Origin: Colias croceus
Lineage: Eukaryota; Arthropoda; Insecta; Lepidoptera; Pieridae
NCBI RefSeq assembly: GCF_905220415.1
Contig: NC_059551.1
Location: 940,001-1,004,000, forward strand
DNA: 64,000 nt
Direction: 5' to 3'
Both the position numbers and the translations under genes were made by a program. Numbering within the stretch: the stretch's first letter is position 1; each line of letters starts with the position of its first letter. The notes under the pieces were generated by a model. The model was not told the origin of the DNA, did no database searches, and saw only the letters and a program-made list of their open reading frames with translations. Positions 10,491-22,092 of the stretch are shown here, in pieces.

Positions 10491-12124
10491 AATTAATAAA
10501 TCACATCCTACCAAAACCATTTAATAAATTATTTTAATACATCACTTAACGTGTACATAGACTCACATTACGAAACGCTCACAAATGCCAAACTGTTTAC
10601 TTTCCCAGCTCGTCTGCATTGTGTCGATAACATTTTTCTCATAGCGAACTGCAGTGCCGGTGGTCGCTGTGAATTATTATATATTATATACATATGTACA
10701 CGATTTATTTATGGCTTTGTGACACGTGGATTAGGGTCACCACCCAAAAGTACATCGAGAACTTTTGCTTATATATTTACAAAAAAAAAATTTAAGTGTT
10801 TTTTTTAGTTTGTAGATATGTGAAACATTTTTATTTGCTGCTACACAAATTATAAAAATAAGGTTAAATTTTATATAAATAAGTATCAAATACTTAGGTT
10901 TTAATATTACCATTCTCTCTAATAAATAAAGTTTGATATATATACAAGGTAGGCAGCCCTTACCATCGATATTAATACATGGAAAAATTAATCACTTATG
11001 CAACAGCACTTAGGTCGGTTTTTATAAACGGACAACTGGCTTATTTGTCTGTTTTGTGTTCGTTAAGATTATAATTGATACTGGAATCGTTTGAGGAATG
11101 TTTTCTTGAGAACACTGAATTATTTATTGCATCGCTGATTGTTATACATTATTGTGATATGATATTGTCATTGTTATATATGTTGAGGAGTTGAGGACGT
11201 TTATTCAAATTATTTATATTGGATTAATCGATACTTTGAGAAATATATAAGAAAGAGAGAGCCATAGCAGACTTTACATTTAACCAAATTCTCAGATCAA
11301 TGACATTTCATAGCTATATGCAATTCCACCACGATTTTCTTCATAATTTTGTTGATAGATAGTTATTACATATTAAATTATAATGATTGCTTAACCTCGA
11401 TAGACTGCCTTAATATTCAAGCACATCCCACTAACTTTAAAACGAATGAAAATAACCATTCTCCAAAATTAAATTGACAAAAAATTAACATCTAGCATTC
11501 GAATAAATAACCTCCAAATCTAGCGATCAACATAATATTATAACGCTATTAAACGTCCAATATGGCGCGCGTTCATTTGTTACATTAATGCACAACATAT
11601 TAAAACCACGCCATTAACCGTTGACCTGCGCGAGCGCAATTTATCGAAAGCCCTCAGGCTGCGCGTGGACGCAACTTTCACGGGCGTAGGCGGCTGTGCT
11701 TTACCGTACCATTAGCTTTGAGTAAGCAAAACTACACCCAAAACTATACGCAATAAGACATACAATCCCTTGTTGCTTCTATAGAAATGGATACCAATAA
11801 TCGTGTATGCTAATATATCCTCTATTATGCAGATTATAAGTCGCAGAATTGTTCGATAATATATCGCCCACTGAATCCAGTATTGCGTTAGGGTCGCTCG
11901 GATATGTCACTACAGAGCTGGATACATAGGTCTCGTAGAAATGCTAATTTGATATTAATTATTAATATACAAGATTAATGATAGTTGTTTTTTCTATTTC
12001 ACAATAAAGCGCACATTGAAACACGTTAAGCATTTTTTACTAGAATTACTCCATTGTGGTTGAAGAAAAAAGTGTTATTGACTGGAGTTGTGTTCTTGTA
12101 AATGAATTATTATGGGTAGGTATA
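10491..12124. other. No gene seen
   Basis: AT-rich. A GC-richer patch at about 11610-11710 (containing CTGCGCGAGCGCA and ACGGGCGTAGGCGG) breaks the background and could be regulatory, but nothing shows a function. Confidence 0.4.
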
Positions 12125-12902
12125 TCTATACAAATATTATAAAGAGGAAAGGTTTGATTTTTTGTTTGTTTGTTTGTATGAATTGAATAGGCTCCGAAAC
12201 TACTTGGCAGATTTGAAAAATTCTTTCACTGTTGGAAAGCTACATCATTTCTGAGTGACATAGGCTATATTTCATTTTAAAAAAAAATAGGCATCCTTAC
12301 TAAAATTACGATAACGTAATCCAAGGTGTGAAAAAAATATCAAAAAACTACCTTACATCGCGTGCGCTGCGAAAACTATTGATGATAGAACAAAATGATA
12401 TACTACATTTTTTTAGAACACACCATTATCTACAAAAAATCAGCGGCAGCATATCTCTAACTATTACAGTCATGTCACAATAAGCGTTTTTTTATTGAAA
12501 AAAAGAAATTAAAATACCACCGCTACAAAAAGCTCTTTATTTGTACCTTGGTATTAACCCTTATCAAAATAAACGATGTATTATTTAAGACTGCTTCAAT
12601 ATCTTTATATTACTTTTTGAATTATTCGATTCTGACAATCCAATCAAAAGATATCACGAGTTAAAAAAAAATTAAAAAATAAACTGTATTCGGCTAGCTA
12701 TGCGTTGTAAGCGTCACTCGGGCAGGGGTACGGGAGGGGGGTTAAGATCACGAAATAAACTTGCCGCGCGGCTTACTCGCGCGGTCGGCTACCTACGTGA
12801 TGGACGTGTGCGGAATTTACGCTTGATAATAATTCGTTTAGTAAAATTAACAAATCTAAATGTAATGTTTAATGCCCGTGCGAAGCCGGGACGGGCCGCT
12901 AG
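12125..12902 (+). mobile_element. Longer non-autonomous Helitron, 778 bp
   Basis: It starts TCTATACAAATATTATAAAG after an A and ends GGGACGGGCCGCTAG before a T. The 5' part is shared with 7111-7330. The middle holds about 500 bp of AT-rich unique DNA, followed by a GC-rich 3' part (12700-12900). A 70-codon open frame in the GC-rich part has no recognisable domain, and no Rep or helicase motif is present, so the element is non-autonomous. The unique middle may be captured DNA or decayed element sequence. Confidence 0.7.
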
Positions 12903-13848
12903 TACTTTATAAATCACTTTCTTCTCGTCTCATTATAGACCAAGTCGAACTGGGATGAAACAAAAGCTTCGGAGTATTGAAGCTTTCTGCTAGCAAAAAA
13001 TGTTCTCAACCTAATTCTTACCTCTTCTAGGTCATTTTTTGCCACCAAATCCACCACCCAAGCGACTCGTTTTTTGTCACTTAACCTAGCAAATATCCAC
13101 CGTGACACCCGTGTACATATTTAGTCGTACACATGCGCATGCGACGCCTACACGCGATTTGTTCGACAATCATTCGACATCGCTTGACACCTTAATGCAT
13201 GTCCAACGGGACATGGTGTATGGGCGTTGTGATTTGATTCGAGACAAAAAACTGTTATTTATTTTTTTATTTATTTATTTAAAACAATTAGATGACATGT
13301 TATGACGTGATAATGTCGAGGACACAATAATTCTGAGTAAAGTTAAACTTACAAGTAGCGATCAATACTAGGTAAACAACAATTGACTTCAAGGATTTAT
13401 TTCGAATCAAACTGTGAAAGTAATAACTACTCACTTTGTTATTATAAACACTTATTTTATTAACGTTGAAATAGAGAACTTCATTCTGTCTAAAGCCAAT
13501 CAACTAGTATAATAAAGTTATAATGACAAGAAGACAACGATTTCCCTCCACAGTATAAAGTTTCACTATTCAACTAGGAAATTTGAGAACCATAAAAACA
13601 AACGTATCTTTAAACGAAGATAAAATGGATGTGTAATTGACAATTTAAATGCAAATACCGTTGCTGATGTCAGCCAGAAACCTACAGCGATGTACGGACC
13701 TAATAATGCTCTAAACACGTAACCATTGTAATCGATTTGATAATGACTTTATCAAGCCATTGTTTCATCACCGTGCTTATCTATCAACTGCGCAGCGAAC
13801 GAGATCCGATCGACAAAATATTGTAAATATGTGAATCATGTACTTTTC
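12903..13848. other. No gene supported
   Basis: A minus-strand frame of 64 codons at 12914-13108 has a somewhat protein-like composition but no recognised motif or splice context. A TTTA-rich simple repeat lies near 13256-13282. Confidence 0.35.
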
Positions 13849-13921
13849 GAAGAAGATGACGCTGCTAAACGCAATAAATTAGGCGGAGATCTAATTTATT
13901 GCCGTAAACAGCATCTTCATC
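13849..13921 (+). ncRNA. Pre-miRNA-sized hairpin (candidate)
   Basis: A 73-nt segment folds into one stem: the arm ending CAATAAATTAG (to 13882) pairs with CTAATTTATTG after an 8-nt loop GCGGAGAT. The lower stem GAAGATG/CATCTTC also pairs, with a 3-nt bulge and a few mismatches between. Size, single loop and imperfect pairing are like an animal miRNA precursor. I do not recognise either arm as a known miRNA. A short decayed MITE would look the same. The strand is arbitrary. Confidence 0.3.
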
Positions 13922-14729
13922 ATTATATTCGAGGCCTTATAATTGCAGTAATGCATTAATAAGTAATTAGTGAACAAATATTATCAATTAATATTTTATG
14001 ACTGTTTCGAAAATTGAAAAGACACAATTTAATCAAAACAGAATATCAAAATACGTCAACTCCGGTCCAGTACTCCTGTGCGTAACCTATAAGCTTTTGT
14101 CTAGGCAAGAAAACGCTTGCCAGTACAACACCACGACGACGCTCATGTTTGTGTGAGTGAGCCATTACAAACGTTTCGTGGGCATCCTTACTGTTCTAAT
14201 TCTGTTTACTATGTTCACTCACCAATCACCACCACCCTTGCAATCTCACTAAGATCACTATCCGCACGCGTGATGTCGATGCACCAGCTCGCTATCAGAT
14301 ATCGCAGACACCTCTCAGCCGATAGCGGCCGCGCCCCTCTCATTAAGATTACGGCTGCTTAGATAACGCTACTGCGCAGTTCCACTGTTTCAGGGTTGAC
14401 GGGTACGAGAGATAAGGTGGCGACAATTTATGATGGAAATTTAAAGCTTGTTCAAATTTGAGAGGATAAGATCTACGTAATCTATGAAGCTTAGAAGACA
14501 AACTTGATAATACTGAATTACAAACAAGACCAAACATGGTTGAATAGTCTTCAAAGGCTTACAACTTCATTTAATGGTTTAACGGGAATCATCACAGTTT
14601 CACTTGTGCGAAGCTAGCTTTCCATCAGGTGATGCAAAATATTTACAAATGTTATGTCGTCCGTACTTAACAAAAGAATTCAAGTAGGTACTGTTAGATC
14701 TACACGAAACAATGTTAACCATAACATAA
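13922..14729. other. No gene seen
   Basis: No coding signal beyond short frames and no terminal repeats were recognised. Confidence 0.45.
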
Positions 14730-14870
14730 TCTATACATATAATAAATCTGTAGAAGGGTCAATTCTGTACATTGAAAATATTGAAAAAATAAATACCAGG
14801 GGGTGTTACTGGATCGATACCAAACCCAAATATGTGATTAAAAAAATTTTTGTCTGTCTGTCTGTCTGCC

Positions 14871-14925
<55 letters not shown>

Positions 14926-15244
14926 ATGTGAAGGCATCACGTGAAAACTAACGGTTCGATTTCGATGAAACTTAGTATAATTATACCTTATTATCCTGGG
15001 CGTAAAATAGGATACTTTTTATCCTGGAAAAATACGTAGAAAAAAAATTAATCTTAATTTTTCAGTTTTATCCATAGACGTTGTTCTGTAGAACCGCGAT
15101 CAAACGTTGCGTATTATTATAGGCCTATCCGTATTTGGGTCCAATAAATATTTATAAGATGTCATTGTCAGAGTTAGTCAAAATGGATAAACCATCCACG
15201 CGAAGACCGACATCCGCGCGGACGGAGTCGCGGGCGGAAGCTAG
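14730..15244 (+). mobile_element. Non-autonomous Helitron with TCTG microsatellite
   Basis: A 515-bp element that begins TCTATACATATAATAAATC and ends CGCGGGCGGAAGCTAG, between A and T. The interior includes ACTAACGGTTCGATTTCGAT and ACGGAGTCGCGGGCGG, and it codes for nothing. Its 5' half differs from the shorter Helitrons here, while the 3' end keeps the family form. Confidence 0.75.
14850..14926 (+). repeat. TCTG tetranucleotide microsatellite
   Basis: About 19 uninterrupted or nearly uninterrupted TCTG units, with one TGCC interruption near 14866. The repeat lies inside the Helitron around it. The Lep1 copies at 6271 and 37437 carry 3-5 units of the same TCTG motif at the equivalent place, so expansion probably began from the element's own seed. 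Confidence 0.9.
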
Positions 15245-16359
15245 TAACAAATAAAATAAGTCCGACTAAGGTTAAATTATAAATCACATAATAAATGAAA
15301 TTATTTGATAATTTTTGGTTTATTAAAAACGCGTAAGCATACAATTAATTAAAATTCGAGGTTACCATATTTCTTTACAACGGCAACGCCACCAAAACTA
15401 CACTTCACTGGCGCTTCGACTATTATCATCACAGATAATATAATACTATAGTATTATCATTAAGATCACGAACCTGACATATTGGCACCTAATTATTATT
15501 TGCCAACTTTATTATGAATAGATGTACAGCATACAAATTCACGCGTATCACAAATTCGCGGTGGGCATACGCGCGCGCCGTTTAATGGCGGACGTAATAA
15601 ATTCATGTCATCGTATCGCCGCGGCCGCTGCTGGAAGTTTTGTCAACAACATTGTTTTTGCCGTTTGCTTTGGGCTTATCGTACATGTAAATTCTAGTGT
15701 TAACATGGGCCATAATTTTTAACTTTTCTAAATTATAAGACTGGCATCGTTTGCTATATAAGCGTAAAATTAAAGAATGTAATATGTGATATGCAAGATT
15801 TATTTTGTCACGAGTCGTAATTTTAATAGAATAGTGATATAGTAGTAGTAATTTATGTTGTCGATCCGCTCCATAAATTAACATCTTCACTCAGGAATAG
15901 AAAAATTCATTCACGACATGCTCATTAAGTTAATTTTTAAAACACTACTTAAACAGGTCCGAAACAAGCTCTTCTACGAGCGAGCGAAACATAAAACCAC
16001 AAAAGAACAGCTGTATAACCGACATTAATAAAAACTAAACCAATTGGAAATTTGATATTTTCAAGACCGCTCGAATTACACTATCGAATTTGAGGCAATA
16101 AAAATCGTATGATCATTAGTTTCCATTCGGTTTTACATCGCCACCCACTGGGAATGCACCGCTGGGTTCATGCGACAGGCGACGAGAGAATTTTTCTACA
16201 ATCTATTATTACACTCGCAATTTTCCATGAGTATTAGGTATCTGAAACTTTAACATTTTGGACATATACAATACATATAGTAAATTACAAGAGACGAAAA
16301 TATACTCAATACTTCTTCAACTACCACCATACTTTATAGCAATGACAATAGACTGAACA
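15245..16359. other. No gene seen; 18-bp palindrome
   Basis: A perfect palindrome ATAATACTATAGTATTAT lies near 15439-15456. A GC-rich patch near 15563-15640 (TACGCGCGCGCCG, TATCGCCGCGGCCGCTGCTG) stands out from the background. No coding exon is supported. Confidence 0.4.
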
Positions 16360-16363
16360 TTCT

Positions 16364-16500
16364 ATATTCAAATTCAAATTCAAATTCAAATTTCATTTAT
16401 TTACAAGAATGTAGTTACAAAAAAGGTGTTGTTACAATATTAAGGCGCTAATACATTCTACCCACTATTTGGGTGTGCAAATATTTAAATGGAAATATAT
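16364..16500 (-). mobile_element. LINE 3' end with heptanucleotide-like tail
   Basis: Four copies of ATTCAA-type repeat (16369-16391) precede CATTTATTTACAAGAATG. On the minus strand this reads as a LINE 3' end followed by a TTTGAA-repeat tail. Similar tails occur at 18150, 33547 and 34788. No reading frame remains. Confidence 0.5.
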
Positions 16501-18149
16501 AAACAACACTTCCAAAATATCAAGCGTTATATCCAGCCTTCAATCTTTCCGACGAAAGTCTAATTTCCCAATGAATCCTCTTACTTCAAAGCATTACGTC
16601 ACAGTTCACTAGTCGACGATAATTATTGATAATCCACCGCCAACGCCAACTTTTCCCACTATCCGAGGGATCTAAGATTGCGATACGGGACCGGCCCACG
16701 CGCGGCGAGAGGTCACACGCCTACAGTATATGGTACTGCGTTATGTCATAAGTAACAGATGCATACGATTTGTTTTGATTGTTATTTTACTTATCATTTT
16801 GCTACATAATTTGTTAGGAGCTTCGATGACAAGGCGTTAGGTTAAAGCAAGCATTTTGAGCCTTACCGGAAATACGCATGTTACCCGTATTATCCATAAT
16901 ATAAAGTATTAAGCACATTGTCTTTCGTTTTCAAAACATATTATTTTATTCAGAGTGAGTTTACCTAATCATTATTTTCGGACGATTTCTAAGATTTAAA
17001 TATTTATTTGCAATAGGTACTAGTAGGAGGTTGGGAGCCATCAAGACCATTTCCAATAACAAAACGATCCCAGTGCAATCTAATTCCCAGCCAAGCCAAC
17101 CTCTAAATTCTAAGCCACAAACTACATTACATTTGCAAGGGTGATTACTGATTACATACATGACTGTCTAATGCGTATTAACTCGCGGGGGAGGTAAGTA
17201 CTCACTACTCCGTACCTACTCTGTATTCTATAGAGTATAGAGGAAAACTATACAAATGCCTGAAACCTTACTATTTAAGAGCATTTCAACATTCTATGCC
17301 AATTAAGCTTTGCACTGAGCTACGCTTTGTTGTTTGTTGATATCACTTGAACGGCTTGTAATGGTATTAGTGGTGAATATTTTAAAGTACGTATCATTTT
17401 GATTTTCCGATTCATTTATTTAGCATGACTAACTTAAGTTGACGACATAGTTAGGAAAATATTTTCTCGTAATGTATGAATTTGTATTTGATGAATCGAC
17501 TGGTTTCTTTACTTTAAAATTATTTTAAAAATTTTATTGTTCTGCTCTTTGATCACGTTTTTTAAACAATACAAATCAACTTTCCATACCTAAATTTAAA
17601 CTTCACAACCCGATCGAAATCGACCATTGTCACACTTTACAACACTATAGAAGCCGCCAAAAACCATAAACCACATATCTCGAAAACAATAAAATTTTAG
17701 AAAGGTAATCTATTAAAGTAAAAGGCCCGTATGAGGAAATTCCGATCGTCGCGTGCCGGGTCATAGGTGGGCGACACAACCGCCGTTCGAGCATAAAATA
17801 ATAATAATCAACCTCCGCACATAGTGCGATCGTTTAGGACGCGGTGTCGACTGTCGAAATTCTTTGGAATTTTTGTTAAGGTGCAGATATAACTACGACT
17901 TTCATTCTAAATTAAACAATACGCCGAAACACTGACAATTTTCTTTATAATTTGACACTAGACAATTTTCTTTATAATTTGATATGCAAAATTTTATCTT
18001 TACATATACCTAGTGTGATTAATTTGCGCGACGCGGACAAAAATGTGACTTTGACAATCTAAAACATAATTTACATTGGGCTACAACTGCTTTAATTTGA
18101 TAAATCTTTGGGATAAGTGGCAGCAGTGCTTTACTGACTATTATCATTA
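16501..18149. repeat. Gene-free; 27-bp tandem duplication
   Basis: The unit GACAATTTTCTTTATAATTT plus seven bases occurs twice at 17934-17982. Two GC-richer patches (16690-16720 and 17745-17860) interrupt the AT-rich background. No coding exon is supported. Confidence 0.45.
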
Positions 18150-18489
18150 AAATTCAAATTAATTTTTTTGCCAGTAAACATGGTATTTATACAAAGATGT
18201 TACAAACATAATATATTTTACTTACGACGCTAACGCTTGGACTCGTCTTCGCCTTAACAGTTCTTATGGGTTCACTCTTCCCTTATCTACGGAAGGTATA
18301 TTTTAATTAGACGATTGAGCAATGCTAAGGTTTAAAGACATTTATTCCCATTAAGACATTAAGTCACTTACATGAGAAACTTAAATTTTAAACATAGGTA
18401 TTTATAAAAAATATCATTCGTTAGTTAAAAATTTAGAGTAAGTTACATACTATAAACATAAGTTTAGGTTAGGTACTCATTCATTGCAT
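18150..18489 (-). mobile_element. LINE 3' untranslated region(s)
   Basis: The block from AAATTCAAATTAATTTTTTT onward resembles 34788-34830, so a repeat 3' end lies here on the minus strand. A second possible 3' end starts near 18330 (GACATTTATTCCCATTAAGA), directly downstream of the ORF2 remnant at 18490-18700. Whether there are one or two insertions is unclear. Confidence 0.45.
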
Positions 18490-18700
18490 TCAAAGTTTGA
18501 GCGTGTGGTCTTCCAGGATGTGTTTCGCTAATTGTTTTTTGAATACAATGAATGAGTTTACACTTTTTAATTTGCTTGGCAATCCGTTATAGAAACGTGC
18601 TCCCTCGTATGTTGCCGTTCGCCTTCCATAATTCGTTCGGATCTTCGGGAGGGCAAGATAGCTAGCTCGTCTATTAGGATAGTGGCGATTTGATGTTGAG
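18490..18700 (-). pseudogene. LINE ORF2 C-terminal remnant
   Basis: The minus-strand frame encodes about 70 residues ending at TGA (18490-18492). They include RTNYGRRTATYEGARFYNGL, then PSKLKSV, and SFIVFKKQLAKHIL. This is the conserved tail after the reverse transcriptase of CR1/Jockey/RTE-type LINEs (basic stretch, 'W/F-N-x-L-P', then a helix ending in a hydrophobic residue). Everything upstream of about 18700 is lost, as expected from 5' truncation during insertion. It is a dead fragment. Confidence 0.65.
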
Positions 18701-19341
18701 AATATTATATCTGTGCTGTGAATGCTATGAATTGAAATGAAGCTTACAAATTTACTTGTTTAATTATTTATTTTGTAACACGTAGCTTTTCGTTTCACAT
18801 TGAAAGCATTACGAAATAATCTGATGGTTATTAATACCACTTGATACGCTACCTTGAAATACTTCAATTATATCAATTGTAACGATTTAACATTTTATTA
18901 TTTTATTTTTAATGTCCATTGGATATAAGACATTCCATTCAAATGCATTTGAAATTCACCAAACTTTATGCATATATGATTATAGAAATTCCCTTAATCA
19001 AAAAGATGCATCAACACAGCATCATAATTAGGTGACAACAGATAATAAATAATCAATTACACCAATAATGTATCTTTACGAGCGCATGCGCAGACGACAC
19101 GCTGCTATTAACGGTCCCTCGAAAGGTCTTGTTAATATTGACCCTGTCAAACATTTTTATTGGATTCCAGTAACGATGCAAGATTAGCATTTCCACGGGC
19201 CCTTTCCGTCACAAACATGTTTAAAAGCTTACTAGCTTGTAGTTATACATTAAGAATGCAAATTATAATTGACTACTAACTACTAATGATAATACCATTA
19301 CTAATGATAATTAAACTTCACTAATAACTAATGATGATAAT
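18701..19341. other. No gene seen
   Basis: AT-rich. Imperfect repeats of ACTAATGATAATACCATTA (about 19280-19349) immediately precede the next element and include its target site. Confidence 0.5.
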
Positions 19342-19349
19342 ACCATTAT

Positions 19350-20554
19350 CTTAGATTACAAAATAAAAGACAGATGGAGCGTTGCCGAACTAAACCGAAT
19401 AATTTATTGTCTTTTTCAATAAAGCTATGTGTGCTGTCATTTCGCCGCTGCACTGTACGTACACGGTGCTTCTGTGTGCGTGTAATGTTACCGGATATTG
19501 AAAAATTTCCCAAATTTTTCCCCGACTACGGAAAAAAGAGGGTTATGTTTTTCGAGTTTATGTATGTATGTATAATATTTCTTTGACACGCACTGCAGTA
19601 TAAACCGTTGGACCGATTTTGAGATGTGAGCTTTCATTGCAATCATCTGAATTATTATGTTAGTGGCGATATTGACGTAGGCTATACACATAAATTAGCA
19701 GTCAAGTTTTAATTTTTATTTTAATATAATTTCGGGTTTATGATATTTTTTTTTTATAATATTGTAAAATTATTTTATTATATAAAGTACCTACCTGCCT
19801 ACTAAGTTATATTATATGGACAAAATAATTATATATCAATTTTTAATTAAATAAATCACATAAAAAAAAGTTTCAATATTAACTATAATAATTAAATTAT
19901 TTTTTATTTTTCAAATATATGAATATAATAAAAATAAAATAATAATAGCGGTAGTTTTTAGTTGAGAATACGGGACATTTTATTTCCATCATGGAGTTCA
20001 CATAAATTAAATCGCTAGCGAAAATGACTATGACGTTTTTAAGCTTTATAAAAGTAACAAAATAATGTATTATGCTTATTAAAATAATCTAATAATGATC
20101 ATGAACCTTTAGTGCACTATACAAATAATCACATTCACGATCGAAAAATCCAACAGCATTACCCTGAAGATCTTTTAACCATTTTACCGTTTTACCAATA
20201 AAAATGGCAAATTCATTTTCAAAATACTGGCAACATACGTTGAAGTTTTGTTTTCCTTCATATCTGTAAAATTATTATTCGTTTATAGAAATAAATCAGC
20301 CAAATAATCTACAGAAAACCTGTGAAACGATGATTCATCTTTTTTTTTGTTTTCGGGAACAAATTTTACAGCGTTTTATTATCACAAGACAGCATTTTTT
20401 TACTAAAATTGCAAACCCTTTTTGACGTATTGCATGACACTATATGCGCTATAGCACTGGTGCAGCGACGTATTTGTTTTTGATTTCGTATTTTCTTTGA
20501 CAAGGGCGACGGGCGGTTGTCATGCTCCATCTGTACTTTATTTTGTAATCTAAG
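19350..20554. mobile_element. Non-autonomous DNA transposon, 8-bp target duplication (hAT-like)
   Basis: The 31-bp terminal inverted repeats (19350-19380 and 20524-20554) begin CTTAGATTACAAAATAAA and differ at two positions. They are bounded by the exact 8-bp direct repeat ACCATTAT (19342-19349 and 20555-20562). An 8-bp duplication points to hAT, with P or Merlin as alternatives. The 1.2-kb interior is AT-rich and I find no transposase frame, so it is non-autonomous or decayed. Confidence 0.85.
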
Positions 20555-20562
20555 ACCATTAT

Positions 20563-21348
20563 AATGTGAACTTTGAAATGTATGACAACTAGTAGATTAT
20601 AGAGACCAACCTATATGCATATGACCCGAACAAATTTCGTGCGATGTAGATATAAATCGATAAATGTATTCGATATTGATGCATAATTTAATATTTAAAC
20701 ATTAACATATTGCAACATCAAAATAAACTAACGTTTTATCAGAGCATAGTAAAGTTACAGTTGGGATAAATAAAAATATTCATAAAAAACAATAGTAACA
20801 CAATCAAAACGGAGTAAACCTACTAACAAACTATACAAGAAAGAAAGATAACTTATTTATAGATTTTTAAACTAGAAAAACGACACGAAAAGCATTAAAC
20901 CGTTCAAGATATTTTTGCATTAATAACCCCGAATTCGCAAATGAGTCAGAATTCAGAAAGCATCGCGTGAAAGGTGAGCCGTTGTCCAAAATCGCGTCCA
21001 AATATGGTAATTTTAAGAGTTTAATATATTGGGCGCCATCAGACACCTGTTAAGTGAAAATATTAGTTGCGAAATGGATAAAAAAAGTTCAATCTCGAGA
21101 ACCGGTTGTCGTTTAATTGAGCCGGAGATCTCGCCAAGTTTTCAACTAATTTGGTAGTGGTTTACGAAACACGAAGAAATACAAGGGGGCTATAAATGGC
21201 GCTGGCGCAAGGAATGTAGATTGTTGGGATATTTTTATTGGGTTCAATCGTAATAAAGTGGAAGTCGGATTATCAAATGCGGGTAGGCGGAAAGGTTAAT
21301 GTGGCCATGTTACGCGCTTAAATTCAAAATATACTAAGTTCAAGCGCC
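20563..21348. other. No gene seen
   Basis: AT-rich. No terminal repeats or exons were recognised. Confidence 0.45.
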
Positions 21349-21636
21349 ATAAAAATAACTGCGTTAAAAACAACCGACTTCAAAAACGGAAAAGTAAGAA
21401 ATAAAAAAGATTTGATATTATTAATTACTACATATTATTTTTATGTGCTATTTACTAAAAAGGTTTGATGTCGGTGCATGGGCTTAATACTAAGTGCTTA
21501 GTGTTTGGCACCGACTTCAAACCTATTTAATAAATAGCACATAAAAATAATATGTAGTAATTAATAATATCAAATCTTTTTTATTTCTTACTTTTCCGTT
21601 TTTGAAGTCGGTTGTTTTTAACGCAGTTATTTTTAT
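21349..21636. repeat. Near-perfect inverted repeat, two 129-bp arms
   Basis: Arms 21349-21477 and 21508-21636 are reverse complements without gaps, with about three or four mismatches near the apex. A 30-nt loop (21478-21507) separates them and itself contains the small palindrome-like TAAGTGCTTAG. The arms look much alike, so either the duplication is recent or the two arms are kept alike by conversion. A transcript would form a long double-stranded RNA. Confidence 0.95.
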
Positions 21637-22092
21637 TTAATACTTTTTAGTGTATTTTTCAACACGAATCAAACGAGCCCAAACTCGATAAAGTTGAGTC
21701 AATATATTACTGAGTTCCTATGGCCACCTTCCGATTCCATCATCAGATCAGCTCCATGTCATGATAATGTTTCATCGCTATCCAATTTACATTCGTATAC
21801 AAAATTTCAGCTCAATCGGTTACCGGGAAGTGAATCAAAGTTACTTGCTACATTGAAATTAAGTCATCGAGTACAGACAAAAATGCTCATAAAATAAAAA
21901 CTACTAGGCCTAGCCGAATAAAATTTTTATGGGACCAATTCGACACCATCCCGCATCGAACAAAAAAAGAATCACGTAAATCGGTTCAGAAACCTCGGAG
22001 TAATCGGTGTACATACATAAAAAAAAAAAAAAAAAAAAAAAATATACCGGCCGAATTGATAACCTCCTCCTTTTTTTTGAAGTCGGTTAATA
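21349..22092. mobile_element. Lepidopteran interspersed element with large fold-back
   Basis: The motif AACCGACTTCAAAAA occurs at 21383 and, inverted, near 21600 and at the right edge (about 22075-22090), so the outer ends are inverted repeats. The interior includes CCTCCTCC, a run of A near 22019-22042, and GAATCACGTAAATCGGTTCA. I recognise this as a very common lepidopteran repeat but cannot assign a superfamily. No protein is encoded. Open frames of 67 codons here are incidental. Confidence 0.65.

Noticed and set aside
12914..13108. Minus-strand frame of 64 codons with a protein-like composition
   Set aside because: No motif or acceptor and donor that fit, and it starts next to a Helitron end. 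Left unassigned.
14850..14926. CRISPR-like or functional repeat array
   Set aside because: It is a plain TCTG microsatellite inside a Helitron in a eukaryotic genome.
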